Notes: generated by a model not told the origin, from the letters alone. A stretch of 64,000 nucleotides of DNA from Carboxylicivirga caseinilyticus (GCA_025499705.1 JAFMVE010000013.1:1-64000), one strand, 5' to 3'. Positions 1-9,395 are shown, numbered from the stretch's first letter. Made by a program: numbers and translations.

Positions 1-28
1 GAATCAATATATTATTATGAAAAACAAA

Positions 29-54
29 GAGGCTAATCGGTAAAGATTAACCTC
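29..54 (-). terminator. terminator of the rRNA methyltransferase gene
   Basis: GAGGCTAATC (29-38) pairs with GATTAACCTC (45-54) with one mismatch around a 6-base loop. Read on the minus strand the hairpin is followed by a T-rich run (TTTGTTTTTC), as expected for intrinsic termination of the minus-strand gene ending at 102. It could also serve a plus-strand gene left of the window. Confidence 0.6.
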
Positions 55-101
55 ATATATTTTCCTTTTTAAGTATTACTTCTGAAATCGCCTAATTAAC
101 A

Positions 102-863
102 TTACTTTAAAATTCGTCTTCTGAATTCAGCGCACGTGATGGCTGTTGCTACTGCAACGTTTAACGATTCGCTGGTGGCTGAATCAGGAGGGTAGTTGGG
201 GATATTGAGTTTGGTGGTAACGTATTTTTCTACTTCAGAGCTGATACCATTGCCTTCATTTCCCATTACTATAATTCCGTTTGGCTGTAATTCAGTATCA
301 TAAAGGTTGCTGCCTTCTAAGAAAGTTCCATACACTTCCAGTTTATCGATAGATTTAAAAAATTTATCAACGTCAACATATTGTATTTTAACACGTGCAA
401 TGGCTCCCATAGTCGATTGAACCGTTTTTGAATTGAATATATCGGCACATCCTTTGGAACAAAATACATTCTCAATACCAAACCAATCGGCCATTCTGAC
501 AATTGTTCCAAGGTTTCCCGGGTCCTGTACATCATCCAGAAATATACTTAGTTTAGAAGAAAGATCTTTAAAATTTATAATGTTAGCTGGTTGTTCAAAT
601 ACAGCTAGAACCGGGGGTGTGCTTTTGAGGGTTGATATCTTTTTTAATTCATTTTCGGTAACAGAGATAAGTTCTGTTTTATTATTTGGAAGAGAATTAT
701 TTTTTATCCATTCATGAGTAGCAATCAGAAAAATGCATTTTAATGTTGTATTCAGCAGGTCTGTTACCAGTTTATGACCTTCGGCTACAAATAACTTTTC
801 CTGATCTCTATGCTTTTTTCGGGTTAAAGAGGTAATTAATTTTTGCTTATTCTTACTCAGCAT
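102..863 (-). CDS. TrmH/SpoU-family RNA 2'-O-ribose methyltransferase
   Basis: Predicted SPOUT-class enzyme that methylates a ribose 2'-OH in rRNA or tRNA using S-adenosylmethionine. The 253-residue protein has an N-terminal RNA-binding segment (about 1-90, with LTRKKHRD and FVAEGHK) and the three SpoU motifs: NLGTIVRMADW (about 117-127), VMGNEGNGIS (about 198-207) and SLNVAVATAI near the C-terminus, which form the trefoil knot. Length is normal for the RlmB/TsnR-like group. The target nucleotide cannot be told from sequence. It is transcribed away from tamL, with about 120 bases between the two starts. Confidence 0.88.
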   Translation of the reverse strand: MLSKNKQKLITSLTRKKHRDQEKLFVAEGHKLVTDLLNTTLKCIFLIATHEWIKNNSLPNNKTELISVTENELKKISTLKSTPPVLAVFEQPANIINFKDLSSKLSIFLDDVQDPGNLGTIVRMADWFGIENVFCSKGCADIFNSKTVQSTMGAIARVKIQYVDVDKFFKSIDKLEVYGTFLEGSNLYDTELQPNGIIVMGNEGNGISSEVEKYVTTKLNIPNYPPDSATSESLNVAVATAITCAEFRRRILK

Positions 864-983
864 AACTTAAATTGATGAATGTTGGCCGTAAAGTTAGAGC
901 TTATCAACCGAATTAAATATCTTTATCGCAAGTTTGTTTCAGACGACCACATTTCTAATGGTTCAATTACCGATTAAATTGTA

Positions 984-3341
984 TTGAGAACATTGTTTAA
1001 AAAATATCATACTGCGACAGTTTCAGTCGGAGCTTTTATTTGCAGGGGCTTACTGTTTTTTATTCTGGTATTTCTTTGGGGATGCAAAACTACCAAGTAT
1101 GTTCCGGAGGGTTCTTATTTATTAAATAAAGTTGAAATTGAAAATTCGGCCAAAGATTTATCTAAAGAAGAATTAAAGGGGTATTTACGTCAGAAAGAAA
1201 ATATCAGAATTCTAGGTTTCTGGAGATTTCACCTGGGTTTGTACAATTTATCGGGTAGCGATGAATCAAAAGGCTTTAACAAATGGATGAGACGAATAGG
1301 TGAAGAGCCTGTATTGTATGATGAAGTGTTGAAACTTAAATCCAATGAACAGTTGAATTTATATCTGAGAAACAAGGGATATTTCAATGGGGTTGTGTCG
1401 GATACAGTCATCCATAAGTCCTCCAAAAAGGTTAAAGTACGCTACGAGATTGAACCCGGAAAAAGATATAGTTTAAACAAAGTCTCATACAGGGTTGAGG
1501 ATCCTGAAATCAGGACGTTGGTTTATGAAGATACAATCAAATCCTTGTTAAAAACTGGTAAGCCATTTGATGCCACTTTGCATGATAGAGAAAGAGAACG
1601 AATCACACAAAAGGTTAGAAATAATGGTTATTTCGATTTTCGAAAAGAATATATCTATTTCTGGGCTGATAGTGCTTTTAATAATTACACCGTTAATGAT
1701 TCGTTGATTATAAACAATAACCGAATTAATCTTGGAAAGAATCGTGATACCATTATTAATCATCGTAAATCCAAAATAAAAGATGTGTTCTTTGTTGTTG
1801 GATATGATGCCCAGGAAGCTTTGGAGCAAAAAGATACCTACTTTCAACAGTTTGATACTTTAATGTATGAGGGCTGTCACATTTTATTTAATAAAGATCT
1901 TCATTTCAGAGCCGATGTATTGATTAACTCCAATTACATATTTCCTGGTCAGTTTTATAAAGAAGAATTGGTTGCAAAAACACAAAATCTACTTTCTGAT
2001 ATTCAGTTGTTTCGGTTTATTAATATCCGCTTTAAAATTGCTGATGAGCAAGTTGATGAAGATGGTAATCAGTTACTTGACTGTCTGATTCAATTATCGG
2101 CTTCTAAAATTCAGAGTTATACATTTGAGGTTGAAGGTACCAATTCATCAGGTAATTTGGGAGTTGCCGGTAATTTCAAATACAAGCATAAGAATATTGT
2201 TCGGGGAGGTGAGGTTTTTGAGTTTGGACTGAGAACAGCGACTGAATCACAAACACAGGTTGAAGGAAGTCAGTTTAATACTTTCGAATTGGGGTCAGAG
2301 TCATCTTTATCTATACCAAAATTTGTAGTTCCATTTAAGATTGAAAGTTTCAGAAAAAGATATAATCCTAAAACCAATATATCGGCAGCCTATAACTATC
2401 AGCGCCGACCCGATTATACCCGTATCATTCTTAATGGAAGATTAGGTTATAATTGGAGATCAAATCCTATGGTTAGTCATTTTCTATCTCCATTTGAATT
2501 AAGTTTGATTAATGTGCCCTATATGAATCCTGACTTTTACGACAGGATAAAGGATACTTATTTGATATACAGTTATCAGGATCAGTTGATTAGTAGTACT
2601 TCGTATTCTTATGTGTTTAATGATCAGCTTGGACCGGGTGAAAAACATTATTGGTATTTTCAATCTAATGTTGAACTGGCCGGTAATGTAATAAATGGAG
2701 TCACCAGTCTTTTTAATCTTGGCGGAAGTAAAGACTATAAAGAGGTTCTGGGTATTCGTTTCGCTCAATATGTGAAGTCAGATATTGATGTACGATATCA
2801 TTTTAATGTGAACAGGATCAATTCTTTTGCTTATCGATTCTTTGCAGGAGTTGCTTATCCATATGGCAACTCGCAAACCATGCCTTTTGTTAAGCAGTAT
2901 TTTTCAGGAGGTGCCAATAGTATCAGGGCCTGGCCGGTTAGAGGATTGGGACCGGGATCGCATAAAGAATCAGTTATTCAATATTATAATATGACGGCTG
3001 ATATTAAGCTTGAGGCTAATGCTGAATATCGATTCAAATTATTCTGGCTGCTCGAAGGAGCTTTGTTTGTGGATGTTGGTAATATTTGGGATATTACAAG
3101 CACTGGGGATGAAGAACGGGATGCTAATGGTCTGTTTCATTTTAATGAATTTTACAATCAACTGGCAATTGGCGTTGGAAGCGGTATTCGCCTTGATTTT
3201 AACTACTTCGTCTTTCGATTGGATATGGGAGTAAAGGCAAGAGATCCTTCATTGGAGTCTGGTCAAAGATGGATAATCGGACGAAGAGCATTAAAGTGGT
3301 CGGATACTGCATTTAATTTTGCAATTGGATATCCATTCTAA
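984..3341 (+). CDS. tamL: TamL-type Omp85 outer-membrane lipoprotein
   Basis: Outer-membrane protein of the BamA/TamA (Omp85) superfamily, of the lipoprotein form found in Bacteroidota. The N-terminus has a hydrophobic segment ending in a lipobox (LVFLWGC, Cys about residue 34) followed by KTTKYVPEGSYLL, the signature start of this family. POTRA-like repeats fill about 45-370, and a beta-barrel follows with GGANSIRAWPVRGLGPG (about 640-656) and a terminal Phe (AIGYPF). At 785 residues it is full length. No ATG is in frame near the start, so translation probably begins at TTG 984 or ATT 978. The usual partner tamB is not in the window. Likely role: insertion or transport of outer-membrane components. 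Confidence 0.85.
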   Translation: MRTLFKKYHTATVSVGAFICRGLLFFILVFLWGCKTTKYVPEGSYLLNKVEIENSAKDLSKEELKGYLRQKENIRILGFWRFHLGLYNLSGSDESKGFNKWMRRIGEEPVLYDEVLKLKSNEQLNLYLRNKGYFNGVVSDTVIHKSSKKVKVRYEIEPGKRYSLNKVSYRVEDPEIRTLVYEDTIKSLLKTGKPFDATLHDRERERITQKVRNNGYFDFRKEYIYFWADSAFNNYTVNDSLIINNNRINLGKNRDTIINHRKSKIKDVFFVVGYDAQEALEQKDTYFQQFDTLMYEGCHILFNKDLHFRADVLINSNYIFPGQFYKEELVAKTQNLLSDIQLFRFINIRFKIADEQVDEDGNQLLDCLIQLSASKIQSYTFEVEGTNSSGNLGVAGNFKYKHKNIVRGGEVFEFGLRTATESQTQVEGSQFNTFELGSESSLSIPKFVVPFKIESFRKRYNPKTNISAAYNYQRRPDYTRIILNGRLGYNWRSNPMVSHFLSPFELSLINVPYMNPDFYDRIKDTYLIYSYQDQLISSTSYSYVFNDQLGPGEKHYWYFQSNVELAGNVINGVTSLFNLGGSKDYKEVLGIRFAQYVKSDIDVRYHFNVNRINSFAYRFFAGVAYPYGNSQTMPFVKQYFSGGANSIRAWPVRGLGPGSHKESVIQYYNMTADIKLEANAEYRFKLFWLLEGALFVDVGNIWDITSTGDEERDANGLFHFNEFYNQLAIGVGSGIRLDFNYFVFRLDMGVKARDPSLESGQRWIIGRRALKWSDTAFNFAIGYPF

Positions 3342-3674
3342 AATAAAAAACAGGAGGCCTTTTGAGTCTTCTTATTTATTACTATTGTATTTGGATTAAG
3401 TTTTCTCAGCGGATCCTAATACATTGATGTTTTTCTACATGTAAAGCTATTTTGTTTCAATACAGGCTTTTATAACAGCTTACATTTAAGAAAGGTTGAT
3501 GAAGTTGCAACCATTAATTGCTTATTCGCCTAGAATTGCTTTTTTTGAATAGTTCAGGCATGACTGAAAGTTCAGGATCCTTCTAATTATTTACTATATG
3601 TCTGAATTTATAGCTTCAACTGTTGGTTTTAATCTATTGCAAAAACGTCAATATATCTAATGAAGCATAAGTAA

Positions 3675-3706
3675 TTTGTAAAATAAAGTTTATATATGTA
3701 ATTTTG
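3675..3706 (+). promoter_or_regulatory. candidate distal fbaA promoter
   Basis: TTTG (3675-3678) lies 20 bases before TAATTTTG (3699-3706), matching the Bacteroidota -33/-7 pattern. Initiation here would give a leader of about 250 bases. Confidence 0.45.
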
Positions 3707-3820
3707 CACCCGAAATAGTAGTCAATAGATGAGTCTCATCCAATATTCGCATTTTATTGTTTGCTGTTATTCTTAATTTTTAAAGATATTTTTCTTTAAT
3801 CTAAATTAAAGGCTAATAAT

Positions 3821-3853
3821 TTGTTGTAAGCTGTAAACATTTAGTACCTTTAC
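3821..3853 (+). promoter_or_regulatory. candidate proximal fbaA promoter
   Basis: TTG (3821-3823), 21 bases, then TACCTTTAC (3845-3853), one base off TAnnTTTG. It would give a leader of about 100 bases. Confidence 0.4.
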
Positions 3854-3959
3854 CGTTTGAATAGACTTTAGGTATTTATCAATGTTAATCGTTTAGATTT
3901 CTTGATTATAACCTTTTGATTTGATTATATTTTTATTCTAAATTTCATTATTTGATATT

Positions 3960-5036
3960 ATGGGAAAAGTTTTAGACGTGGTAAAACCTGGTGTTGTAAC
4001 TGGTGACGACGTAAGTAAATTATTTGCAGTAGCAAAAGCAGAAGGATTTGCAATGCCTGCAGTTAATGTTGTAGGAACAGACTCTATCAATGGTATTTTA
4101 GAAGCTGCTAAAGTGGTGAATTCACCAGTAATGATTCAGCTTTCTAACGGAGGTGCAGCTTTTTTTGCTGGTAAAGGATTAAAGTTGGAAGGTCAGCAAG
4201 CTCAGATTTTAGGAGCTATCTCAGCTGCAAAACATGTTCATACTTTAGCTGAAGCTTATGGTGTACCAGTGATTTTACACACCGACCACGCTGCTAAGAA
4301 ATTATTACCTTGGATCGACGGATTGTTGGATGCAAGTGAAAAGCACTTTGCTGAAACTGGTAAGCCATTGTTCAGCTCTCATATGTTAGATCTTTCTGAA
4401 GAGCCTCTTGAGGAGAATATTGAAATCTGTAAAGAGTATTTGACTCGTATGAGCAAAATGGGAATGACTCTTGAGATTGAGTTAGGAATTACTGGTGGTG
4501 AAGAAGATGGTGTTGATAACTCTGATGTTGATAACGCATTACTTTATACTCAGCCAGAAGAAGTTGCTTTTGCATACGAAGAATTATTGAAGATTTCTCC
4601 AAACTTCACAATTGCTGCTTCATTTGGTAACGTACATGGTGTTTATAAGCCAGGTAATGTTGTTTTGAAACCATCTATTTTGGATGCTTCTCAAAAGTAT
4701 ATTCAGGAAAAATACAATACAGCAGAAAAGCCTGTTAACTTTGTATTCCATGGTGGTTCTGGTTCTACTTTAGAAGAGATCCGTGAGGCTATCAGCTATG
4801 GTGTTATTAAAATGAACATCGATACTGATACACAATGGGCAACATGGGATGGTGTACGTCAGTTTGAAGCTGATAACCGTCCATACCTACAAGGTCAGAT
4901 TGGTAACCCAGAAGGTGACGATAAGCCAAATAAGAAGTATTACGATCCTCGTGTTTGGTTGCGTGCTGGTCAGGTAACTCTTGTTGATCGTTTGAAAGTT
5001 GCTTTCGAAGATCTAAACTGTATTGATCGTCTATAA
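3960..5036 (+). CDS. fbaA: class II fructose-bisphosphate aldolase
   Basis: Zinc-dependent aldolase that cleaves fructose 1,6-bisphosphate to glyceraldehyde 3-phosphate and dihydroxyacetone phosphate, and the reverse in gluconeogenesis; cytosolic. The 358 residues align closely from memory with E. coli FbaA: HTDHAAKKLLPWIDG (metal and catalytic Asp/His), EIELGITGGEEDGVDN, FGNVHGVYKPG, FHGGSGS and MNIDTDTQWATW are all present. Monocistronic: candidate promoters lie upstream and a strong terminator follows at 5056-5097. Confidence 0.97.
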   Translation: MGKVLDVVKPGVVTGDDVSKLFAVAKAEGFAMPAVNVVGTDSINGILEAAKVVNSPVMIQLSNGGAAFFAGKGLKLEGQQAQILGAISAAKHVHTLAEAYGVPVILHTDHAAKKLLPWIDGLLDASEKHFAETGKPLFSSHMLDLSEEPLEENIEICKEYLTRMSKMGMTLEIELGITGGEEDGVDNSDVDNALLYTQPEEVAFAYEELLKISPNFTIAASFGNVHGVYKPGNVVLKPSILDASQKYIQEKYNTAEKPVNFVFHGGSGSTLEEIREAISYGVIKMNIDTDTQWATWDGVRQFEADNRPYLQGQIGNPEGDDKPNKKYYDPRVWLRAGQVTLVDRLKVAFEDLNCIDRL

Positions 5037-5055
5037 AATTTTATAGAAAGATATA

Positions 5056-5097
5056 TTAAAAGAGGCGCTGGTTTTGTATCTTGTGCCTCTTTTTTTT
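5056..5097 (+). terminator. intrinsic terminator after fbaA
   Basis: AAAAGAGGC (about 5058-5066) pairs with GCCTCTTTT (5085-5093), followed by an uninterrupted T run to 5097. Confidence 0.85.
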
Positions 5098-5124
5098 AGG
5101 TATAATTCAAATTATCAAAATAAA

Positions 5125-6441
5125 ATGAGTATCGATACAAGAGATAGCTTTACAGGAAAATTCGGTGTAATTGCTGCAGCTGCCGGTTCTGCTGTTGGAT
5201 TAGGAAATATTTGGAGATTTCCATATGTTGTTGGTGAGAATGGTGGTGGAGCTTTTCTTTTGGTTTATATTTTATTTATTCTTGCAATAGGTATTCCAGT
5301 GATGATGTCTGAATTAATTATTGGTCGAAGAGCGCAAAAGAATGTGTTTGGAGCCTTTAAGGCATTGGCACCAAAACATCCTTATTTTATTATTGTTGGG
5401 ATAATGGGTGTAGGTGCTGCGTTTATGATTCTGGCGTTTTACTCTGTTGTAGCCGGTTGGACACTGGAATATACGTATCTGGCGGTGAGTAACAATCTTC
5501 TAACCAAGACTTCGTCAGAACTATCTGTTTTCTTCTCAGAATTTTCACAATCAACAACCGGGCCGGTAATTTGGATGGTTGTATTTATGTTTTTAACGGG
5601 TGCTATAGTTATTGGGGGAGTGCAAAAAGGTATTGAGCGTTATACAAAAATATTAATGCCTGTATTGTTCATTATTATTGTTATTCTTTGTATAAAGTCA
5701 GCAACACTCGATGGAGCAGGTAAAGGTTTTTCATTTTTATTTAAGCCTGATTTTTCGAAAGTTACAGGAAAAGTAATTTTAGAGGCACTTGGACAGGCAT
5801 TTTTCTCCCTCAGTATCGGTATGGGTGTAATTGCTACGTATGGTTCCTATATTCAGAAAAAGGAGAATCTATTTACGACGGCTGTTTCTGTATCATTTGC
5901 TGATACCTTAATTGCAGTATTGGCAGGAGTAGCAATTTTTCCGGCTGTTTTTGCATTTGGTATTGATCCTAGTTCTGGTCCTGGATTAGTATTTGAGACC
6001 CTTCCTAATGTTTTTAATCATATGGCAGGAGGATATTTCTTTTCTGTAGCTTTCTTTTTGTTGCTTGTAATTGCAGCATTAACATCTTCTGTCTCTTTAT
6101 TGGAAGTTGTGGTTGCATATTTTGCCGAAGAATTGGGAATGAAAAGGACTGTAGCAACTGTCATTGCGACAATTGCAATTACATTATTTGGCTTATTGGC
6201 TGTGTTCAGTTCAGAGATGTTTAATTTCTTTGACAAGACATCGTCAAATATTTTATTGCCATTAGGTGGAATTTTAATTTCAGTTTTTGTAGGTTGGGTA
6301 CTTGGAAAATTGCAAGTTAAAGATGAACTTTCTGCTCATGGAGGAAAGGTTCGTATGATTGGTCTTCTTATGATCATTCTGAAAATTATTGCTCCATTAG
6401 CTATTGGACTTGTGTTTTTAAATGGTATAGGTATAATATAA
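5125..6441 (+). CDS. sodium-dependent (SNF/NSS family) transporter
   Basis: Inner-membrane Na+-coupled symporter of the neurotransmitter:sodium symporter family (LeuT fold); bacterial members usually import amino acids. The 438-residue protein has the family hallmark in its first membrane segment (AAAGSAVGLGNIWRFPYVVG, with the GNIWRFP Na+/substrate site) and roughly 11-12 hydrophobic helices. The longer frame opens at TTG 5074, inside the fbaA terminator; ATG 5125 (MSIDTRDSF) is the credible start. The substrate is not predictable. It is followed 51 bases later by the HhH gene. Confidence 0.92.
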   Translation: MSIDTRDSFTGKFGVIAAAAGSAVGLGNIWRFPYVVGENGGGAFLLVYILFILAIGIPVMMSELIIGRRAQKNVFGAFKALAPKHPYFIIVGIMGVGAAFMILAFYSVVAGWTLEYTYLAVSNNLLTKTSSELSVFFSEFSQSTTGPVIWMVVFMFLTGAIVIGGVQKGIERYTKILMPVLFIIIVILCIKSATLDGAGKGFSFLFKPDFSKVTGKVILEALGQAFFSLSIGMGVIATYGSYIQKKENLFTTAVSVSFADTLIAVLAGVAIFPAVFAFGIDPSSGPGLVFETLPNVFNHMAGGYFFSVAFFLLLVIAALTSSVSLLEVVVAYFAEELGMKRTVATVIATIAITLFGLLAVFSSEMFNFFDKTSSNILLPLGGILISVFVGWVLGKLQVKDELSAHGGKVRMIGLLMIILKIIAPLAIGLVFLNGIGII

Positions 6442-6492
6442 AGCCTGTGATGTTGAACAGTTGAAGAAGGTAGGCTTTCAAAACTGTGAATC

Positions 6493-7551
6493 ATGTGGCG
6501 TGAATTTTTAACATTAACTAAACGGGAACAGACTGGTATTTTGAGTCTGTTCTTTTTGTTAGTAATACTTATAGGCTTGCTTTGGATTAAACCCGCCTTC
6601 AAGGAAGAGCAGGTGGACAAAGAATTACAAGCCTGTGCAGATCAGCTTAAACAGTCTAATTCTGTCATGGTATCAGAGGATAACTTCGAACCCCTTCAAT
6701 ATTTTAGTTTTGATCCGAACAATGTTTCTAAAAACGATATGCTAAGGTTGGGATTTTCTAATTATGCTTCTGATAATCTTATTAAATATAGAAACGCAGG
6801 AGGGAAGTTTAATAGCATTGAAAAATTAGCCCAGATTTATGGAATGGATTCAGTTCATTTAAAAAACATCGAACCTTATATTATATTTAATGTTGATCAA
6901 AGGCTTTCTGTTAATAACTTGAATAACTCTACTAAAGTCAATTTTAAAGTTGATCTTAATCTTCAGGATTCATTAGATCTGATTAAATTAAAACTAAATA
7001 GCTCTTTATTGAATGATATTCTTCAAATTAAAAAAGAGTTTTATTTTAATCAGCGAATTTCATTAAATGATTTGCAAAGCTGGAGTTTTAGTGAATGGAT
7101 TTCTATTAAAGATACATTAGTAGTAAGGAAAAGGGCAGATGTGGTTCAAACCGATTTGTTTCAAATAGAACTAAATTCAGCTGATACTGCCGAATTGGCT
7201 TTGCTAAAAGGTATTGGTAAAGTATTGGCAAGAAGGATAGTTTATTATCGCAATCGCCTGGGCGGATTTTATGAAATTAATCAATTGGCAGAAGTAGAAG
7301 GAATATCACCCATTGTAATCAATGATAATCAAAAATATATCTTAATTGATACGTCATTTATTAAGAAAATAAACATTAACAAAGCCAGTTTAAGAAGAAT
7401 GAAGGAGCATCCTTATATGGATTTTTACATGGCTAAAGATATTTACGAATCCAGAAAGGAATCAGTTGTAAATCTGAAAGATATCATCCAAATGAGATCT
7501 TTTGCAAAGGCTAACAAGAATAGGATTCGTCAGTATTTTACAGATAACTGA
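6493..7551 (+). CDS. membrane-anchored helix-hairpin-helix protein (ComEA-like)
   Basis: The 352-residue protein has a charged N-terminus, one membrane helix (about 16-34) and then several helix-hairpin-helix units: around LGFSNYASDNLIKYRNAGG, around LLKGIGKVLARRIVYYRN (about 236-253, the clearest GIGKxxAxxI motif) and a degenerate one near the C-terminus. HhH repeats bind DNA non-specifically, so an extracytoplasmic DNA-binding role such as DNA uptake is possible, but many Bacteroidota carry such proteins without known competence. The function is inference. Confidence 0.72.
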   Translation: MWREFLTLTKREQTGILSLFFLLVILIGLLWIKPAFKEEQVDKELQACADQLKQSNSVMVSEDNFEPLQYFSFDPNNVSKNDMLRLGFSNYASDNLIKYRNAGGKFNSIEKLAQIYGMDSVHLKNIEPYIIFNVDQRLSVNNLNNSTKVNFKVDLNLQDSLDLIKLKLNSSLLNDILQIKKEFYFNQRISLNDLQSWSFSEWISIKDTLVVRKRADVVQTDLFQIELNSADTAELALLKGIGKVLARRIVYYRNRLGGFYEINQLAEVEGISPIVINDNQKYILIDTSFIKKININKASLRRMKEHPYMDFYMAKDIYESRKESVVNLKDIIQMRSFAKANKNRIRQYFTDN

Positions 7552-7666
7552 TAAAAGTGTATTAAAAACTGCTAAAAAAGAGCTTCAAAATTTGTTGTAA
7601 TCAGTAAACTTCCTTTTCTTTGCACCTGCAAAATTTCAAGGTACAAAGTAATTGCTTCCGATTTGA

Positions 7667-7697
7667 TTGATTTTTTGCGATTTAATAGGTATTTTTG
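7667..7697 (+). promoter_or_regulatory. rpsU promoter
   Basis: TTG (7667-7669), 20 bases, TATTTTTG (7690-7697), a perfect TAnnTTTG. The start site would be about 7703, 25 bases before rpsU. A second weaker element (TTTCTTTGCA near 7615-7625) lies upstream. Confidence 0.7.
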
Positions 7698-7727
7698 CAG
7701 CCTAAATAAAAAATTAAAGAAAGCGTT

Positions 7728-7919
7728 ATGATAGTTATTCCAATTAAAGAAGGCGAAAACATTGAAAGAGCCTTGAAGAAGTTCAAAAGAAAATTTGAGA
7801 AGACTGGTACTATGCGTGAATTAAGATCACGTCAGGCATTCACAAAGCCTTCAATTGTTAGAAGAGAGCAAGTTAAAAAAGCAGCATACATTCAGCAATT
7901 GCAGCGCGAAGCTGAATAG
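7728..7919 (+). CDS. rpsU: 30S ribosomal protein S21
   Basis: Small-subunit ribosomal protein. 63 residues, Arg/Lys-rich, with the family pattern at the start (IPIKEGENIERALKKFKRK) and FEKTGTMRELRSRQAF in the middle. It heads a group with xerC and hpf. Confidence 0.95.
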   Translation: MIVIPIKEGENIERALKKFKRKFEKTGTMRELRSRQAFTKPSIVRREQVKKAAYIQQLQREAE

Positions 7920-7998
7920 ATTTTTTGCGTAGGAGGGCGTCGGTTTATTGCTGATTTTTTCGTATATTCGTTAGAGCATAAAAAGACTCCCTCTGTTG

Positions 7999-8883
7999 AT
8001 GCAAAATATTGATTCATTCTATAAATATCTTGAATTTGAAAAGCGTAGTTCGGTACATACCTTAACTGCGTACAAAAATGATGTTGGCCAGTTCTGTGAT
8101 TATCTCCAGGAGAAAGAGATTAACAACTGGCAACAGATTACTGCAAAAATCATCCGTCAGTGGATGGTTGAAATGCTCGACGAGGGCACCAAGGCCAGAA
8201 CGGTCACAAGAAAAATTTCAACACTTAAGGTTTTATTTCGGTTTTTGATTCGTGAAGAAGTGTTGGAAAGTAATCCTGCAGATAAAGTTACTACTCCAAA
8301 AATCCCTAAGCGCTTGCCTGTTTTTGTCAAGGAAAACGAAATGGATTTTTTATTGGATCAAATTGATTTTGGTAATGATTATTCCGGTATACGAAATAAA
8401 GTCATTATTGATCTTTTTTATTTTACCGGAATGCGATTATCTGAATTAGTTGAATTGAAAATATCACAAATTGATTTTTCCAATGAAGTTATCAAGGTTT
8501 TGGGTAAGAGAAATAAAGAGAGAATAATACCCATTACCCGAGAACTAAAAATGTCACTTGTTAGTTATATAAGTAGGAGAAACCAAACTTTTCCTGATAT
8601 AAAAAATAAAGTGCTTTTTCTTACAGATAAAGGAAATCCTGTGTATCAAAAGTTGGTTTATAGAGTAGTAAATCGTTATCTTAGTCAAGTGTCTACGGTC
8701 ACAAAAAAGAGCCCGCATGTTATTAGGCATTCATTTGCAACAGCTTTGCTTAATAAAGGTGCAGACTTAAATGCGATAAAGGAATTGTTAGGGCATGCTA
8801 ATTTAGCCGCTACCGAGGTTTATACTCACAATTCCTATGAGAAGTTAAATTCTATTTATAAACAGGCTCACCCGCGAGCCTAA
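7999..8883 (+). CDS. xerC: XerC/XerD-type tyrosine recombinase
   Basis: Site-specific recombinase of the Xer group, probably resolving chromosome dimers. The 294 residues contain a SAM-like core-binding domain (about 1-90) and a catalytic domain with Arg in TGMRLSEL (about 150), the HxxR box HVIRHSFATALL (about 244-255), His in LLGHANLAATEVYTH and the nucleophile Tyr of VYTH (about 277). ATG 7999 is preferred over TTG 7996. Its place between rpsU and hpf, with no attachment sites or phage genes, argues for the housekeeping enzyme rather than an integrase. XerC versus XerD cannot be settled here. Confidence 0.88.
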   Translation: MQNIDSFYKYLEFEKRSSVHTLTAYKNDVGQFCDYLQEKEINNWQQITAKIIRQWMVEMLDEGTKARTVTRKISTLKVLFRFLIREEVLESNPADKVTTPKIPKRLPVFVKENEMDFLLDQIDFGNDYSGIRNKVIIDLFYFTGMRLSELVELKISQIDFSNEVIKVLGKRNKERIIPITRELKMSLVSYISRRNQTFPDIKNKVLFLTDKGNPVYQKLVYRVVNRYLSQVSTVTKKSPHVIRHSFATALLNKGADLNAIKELLGHANLAATEVYTHNSYEKLNSIYKQAHPRA

Positions 8884-8900
8884 AAGAAGGAGGAATGCAT

Positions 8901-9200
8901 ATGAATGTTACAATTCAATCTGTACGCTTTACTGCTTCCGATCAATTGGAAGAGTTTATCCAACAAAAAGTTAGTAAGTTGGATCAGTTTTTTGATGGTA
9001 TTGTATCAGCAGAGGTGATTTTGAAGTTGGATAAGTCAGATTCAACAGAGAACAAAGTATCAGAAATAAGTCTTAACGTTCCCGGAGGAGATTTGTTTGC
9101 AAAAAAGCAAACCAAATCTTTTGAAGAAGGTGTTGACTTATGTGTCGATGCCTTGCGTAAACAGTTGATAAAATGGAAAGAAAAGGTACGTGCCAAATAA
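8901..9200 (+). CDS. hpf: ribosome hibernation promoting factor / RaiA family
   Basis: Short-form ribosome-associated stress factor that binds the 30S decoding region in slow growth and stops translation. The roughly 99-residue sequence has the family pattern (MNVTIQSVRFTASDQLEEFI at the start; KQTKSFEEGVDLCVDALRKQL at the end). Two in-frame ATGs exist (8895, 8901); the strong AAGGAGG at about 8887-8893 is 7 bases from 8901 and only 1 from 8895, so 8901 is preferred. Confidence 0.9.
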   Translation: MNVTIQSVRFTASDQLEEFIQQKVSKLDQFFDGIVSAEVILKLDKSDSTENKVSEISLNVPGGDLFAKKQTKSFEEGVDLCVDALRKQLIKWKEKVRAK

Positions 9201-9220
9201 CCAAAAAAAAAAGCGTTTTT

Positions 9221-9251
9221 TTTGTGTTGTTGAAAATAAATTATACATTTG
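9221..9251 (+). promoter_or_regulatory. promoter of the tRNA-tuf operon
   Basis: TTTG (9221-9224), 19 bases, TACATTTG (9244-9251): a very good Bacteroidota promoter. Initiation near 9258 leaves a leader of about 138 bases before tRNA-Tyr. Confidence 0.75.
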
Positions 9252-9299
9252 CACACCGTTTTTAGGGTAGTACGTACAGTGCTGCTTGAAAATGAACTT

Positions 9300-9366
9300 A
9301 ATAGGCTGATTGACCAAGGTAATCGGCCTATTGAAATGAAAAAAAGAAACCAAACGTGGTTTTTAG
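9300..9366 (+). promoter_or_regulatory. structured leader before tRNA-Tyr
   Basis: AATAGGCTGATT (9300-9311) pairs with AATCGGCCTATT (9321-9332) over 12 positions with one G-T wobble. A second small hairpin, AAACCA (9347-9352) with TGGTTT (9357-9362), is followed by TT and looks terminator-like. Possible attenuator or processing site. Confidence 0.4.
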
Positions 9367-9395
9367 TTAAAAAAAAAGTATTGAAAATATATGTT

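Larger units (their letters stand above)
3342..3959. other. 618-base gene-free stretch before fbaA
   Basis: No convincing ORF or RNA gene. The right half holds two promoter-like elements for the aldolase gene (3675-3706 and 3821-3853). The left half shows only short direct repeats (GTTCAGG twice near 3555-3580, GGATCCT twice) and no strong terminator after tamL. Confidence 0.5.

Noticed and set aside
3010-3234. 74-codon ORF in another frame within tamL
   Set aside because: Wholly inside the Omp85 barrel coding sequence, no independent signals.
5074-5124. TTG start extending the sodium symporter by 17 residues
   Set aside because: The extension lies in the fbaA terminator; ATG 5125 gives the normal N-terminus.
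7999-8883. Phage or integron integrase
   Set aside because: Catalytic residues fit any tyrosine recombinase, but the rpsU-hpf context and lack of att repeats or phage genes point to the chromosomal Xer enzyme.
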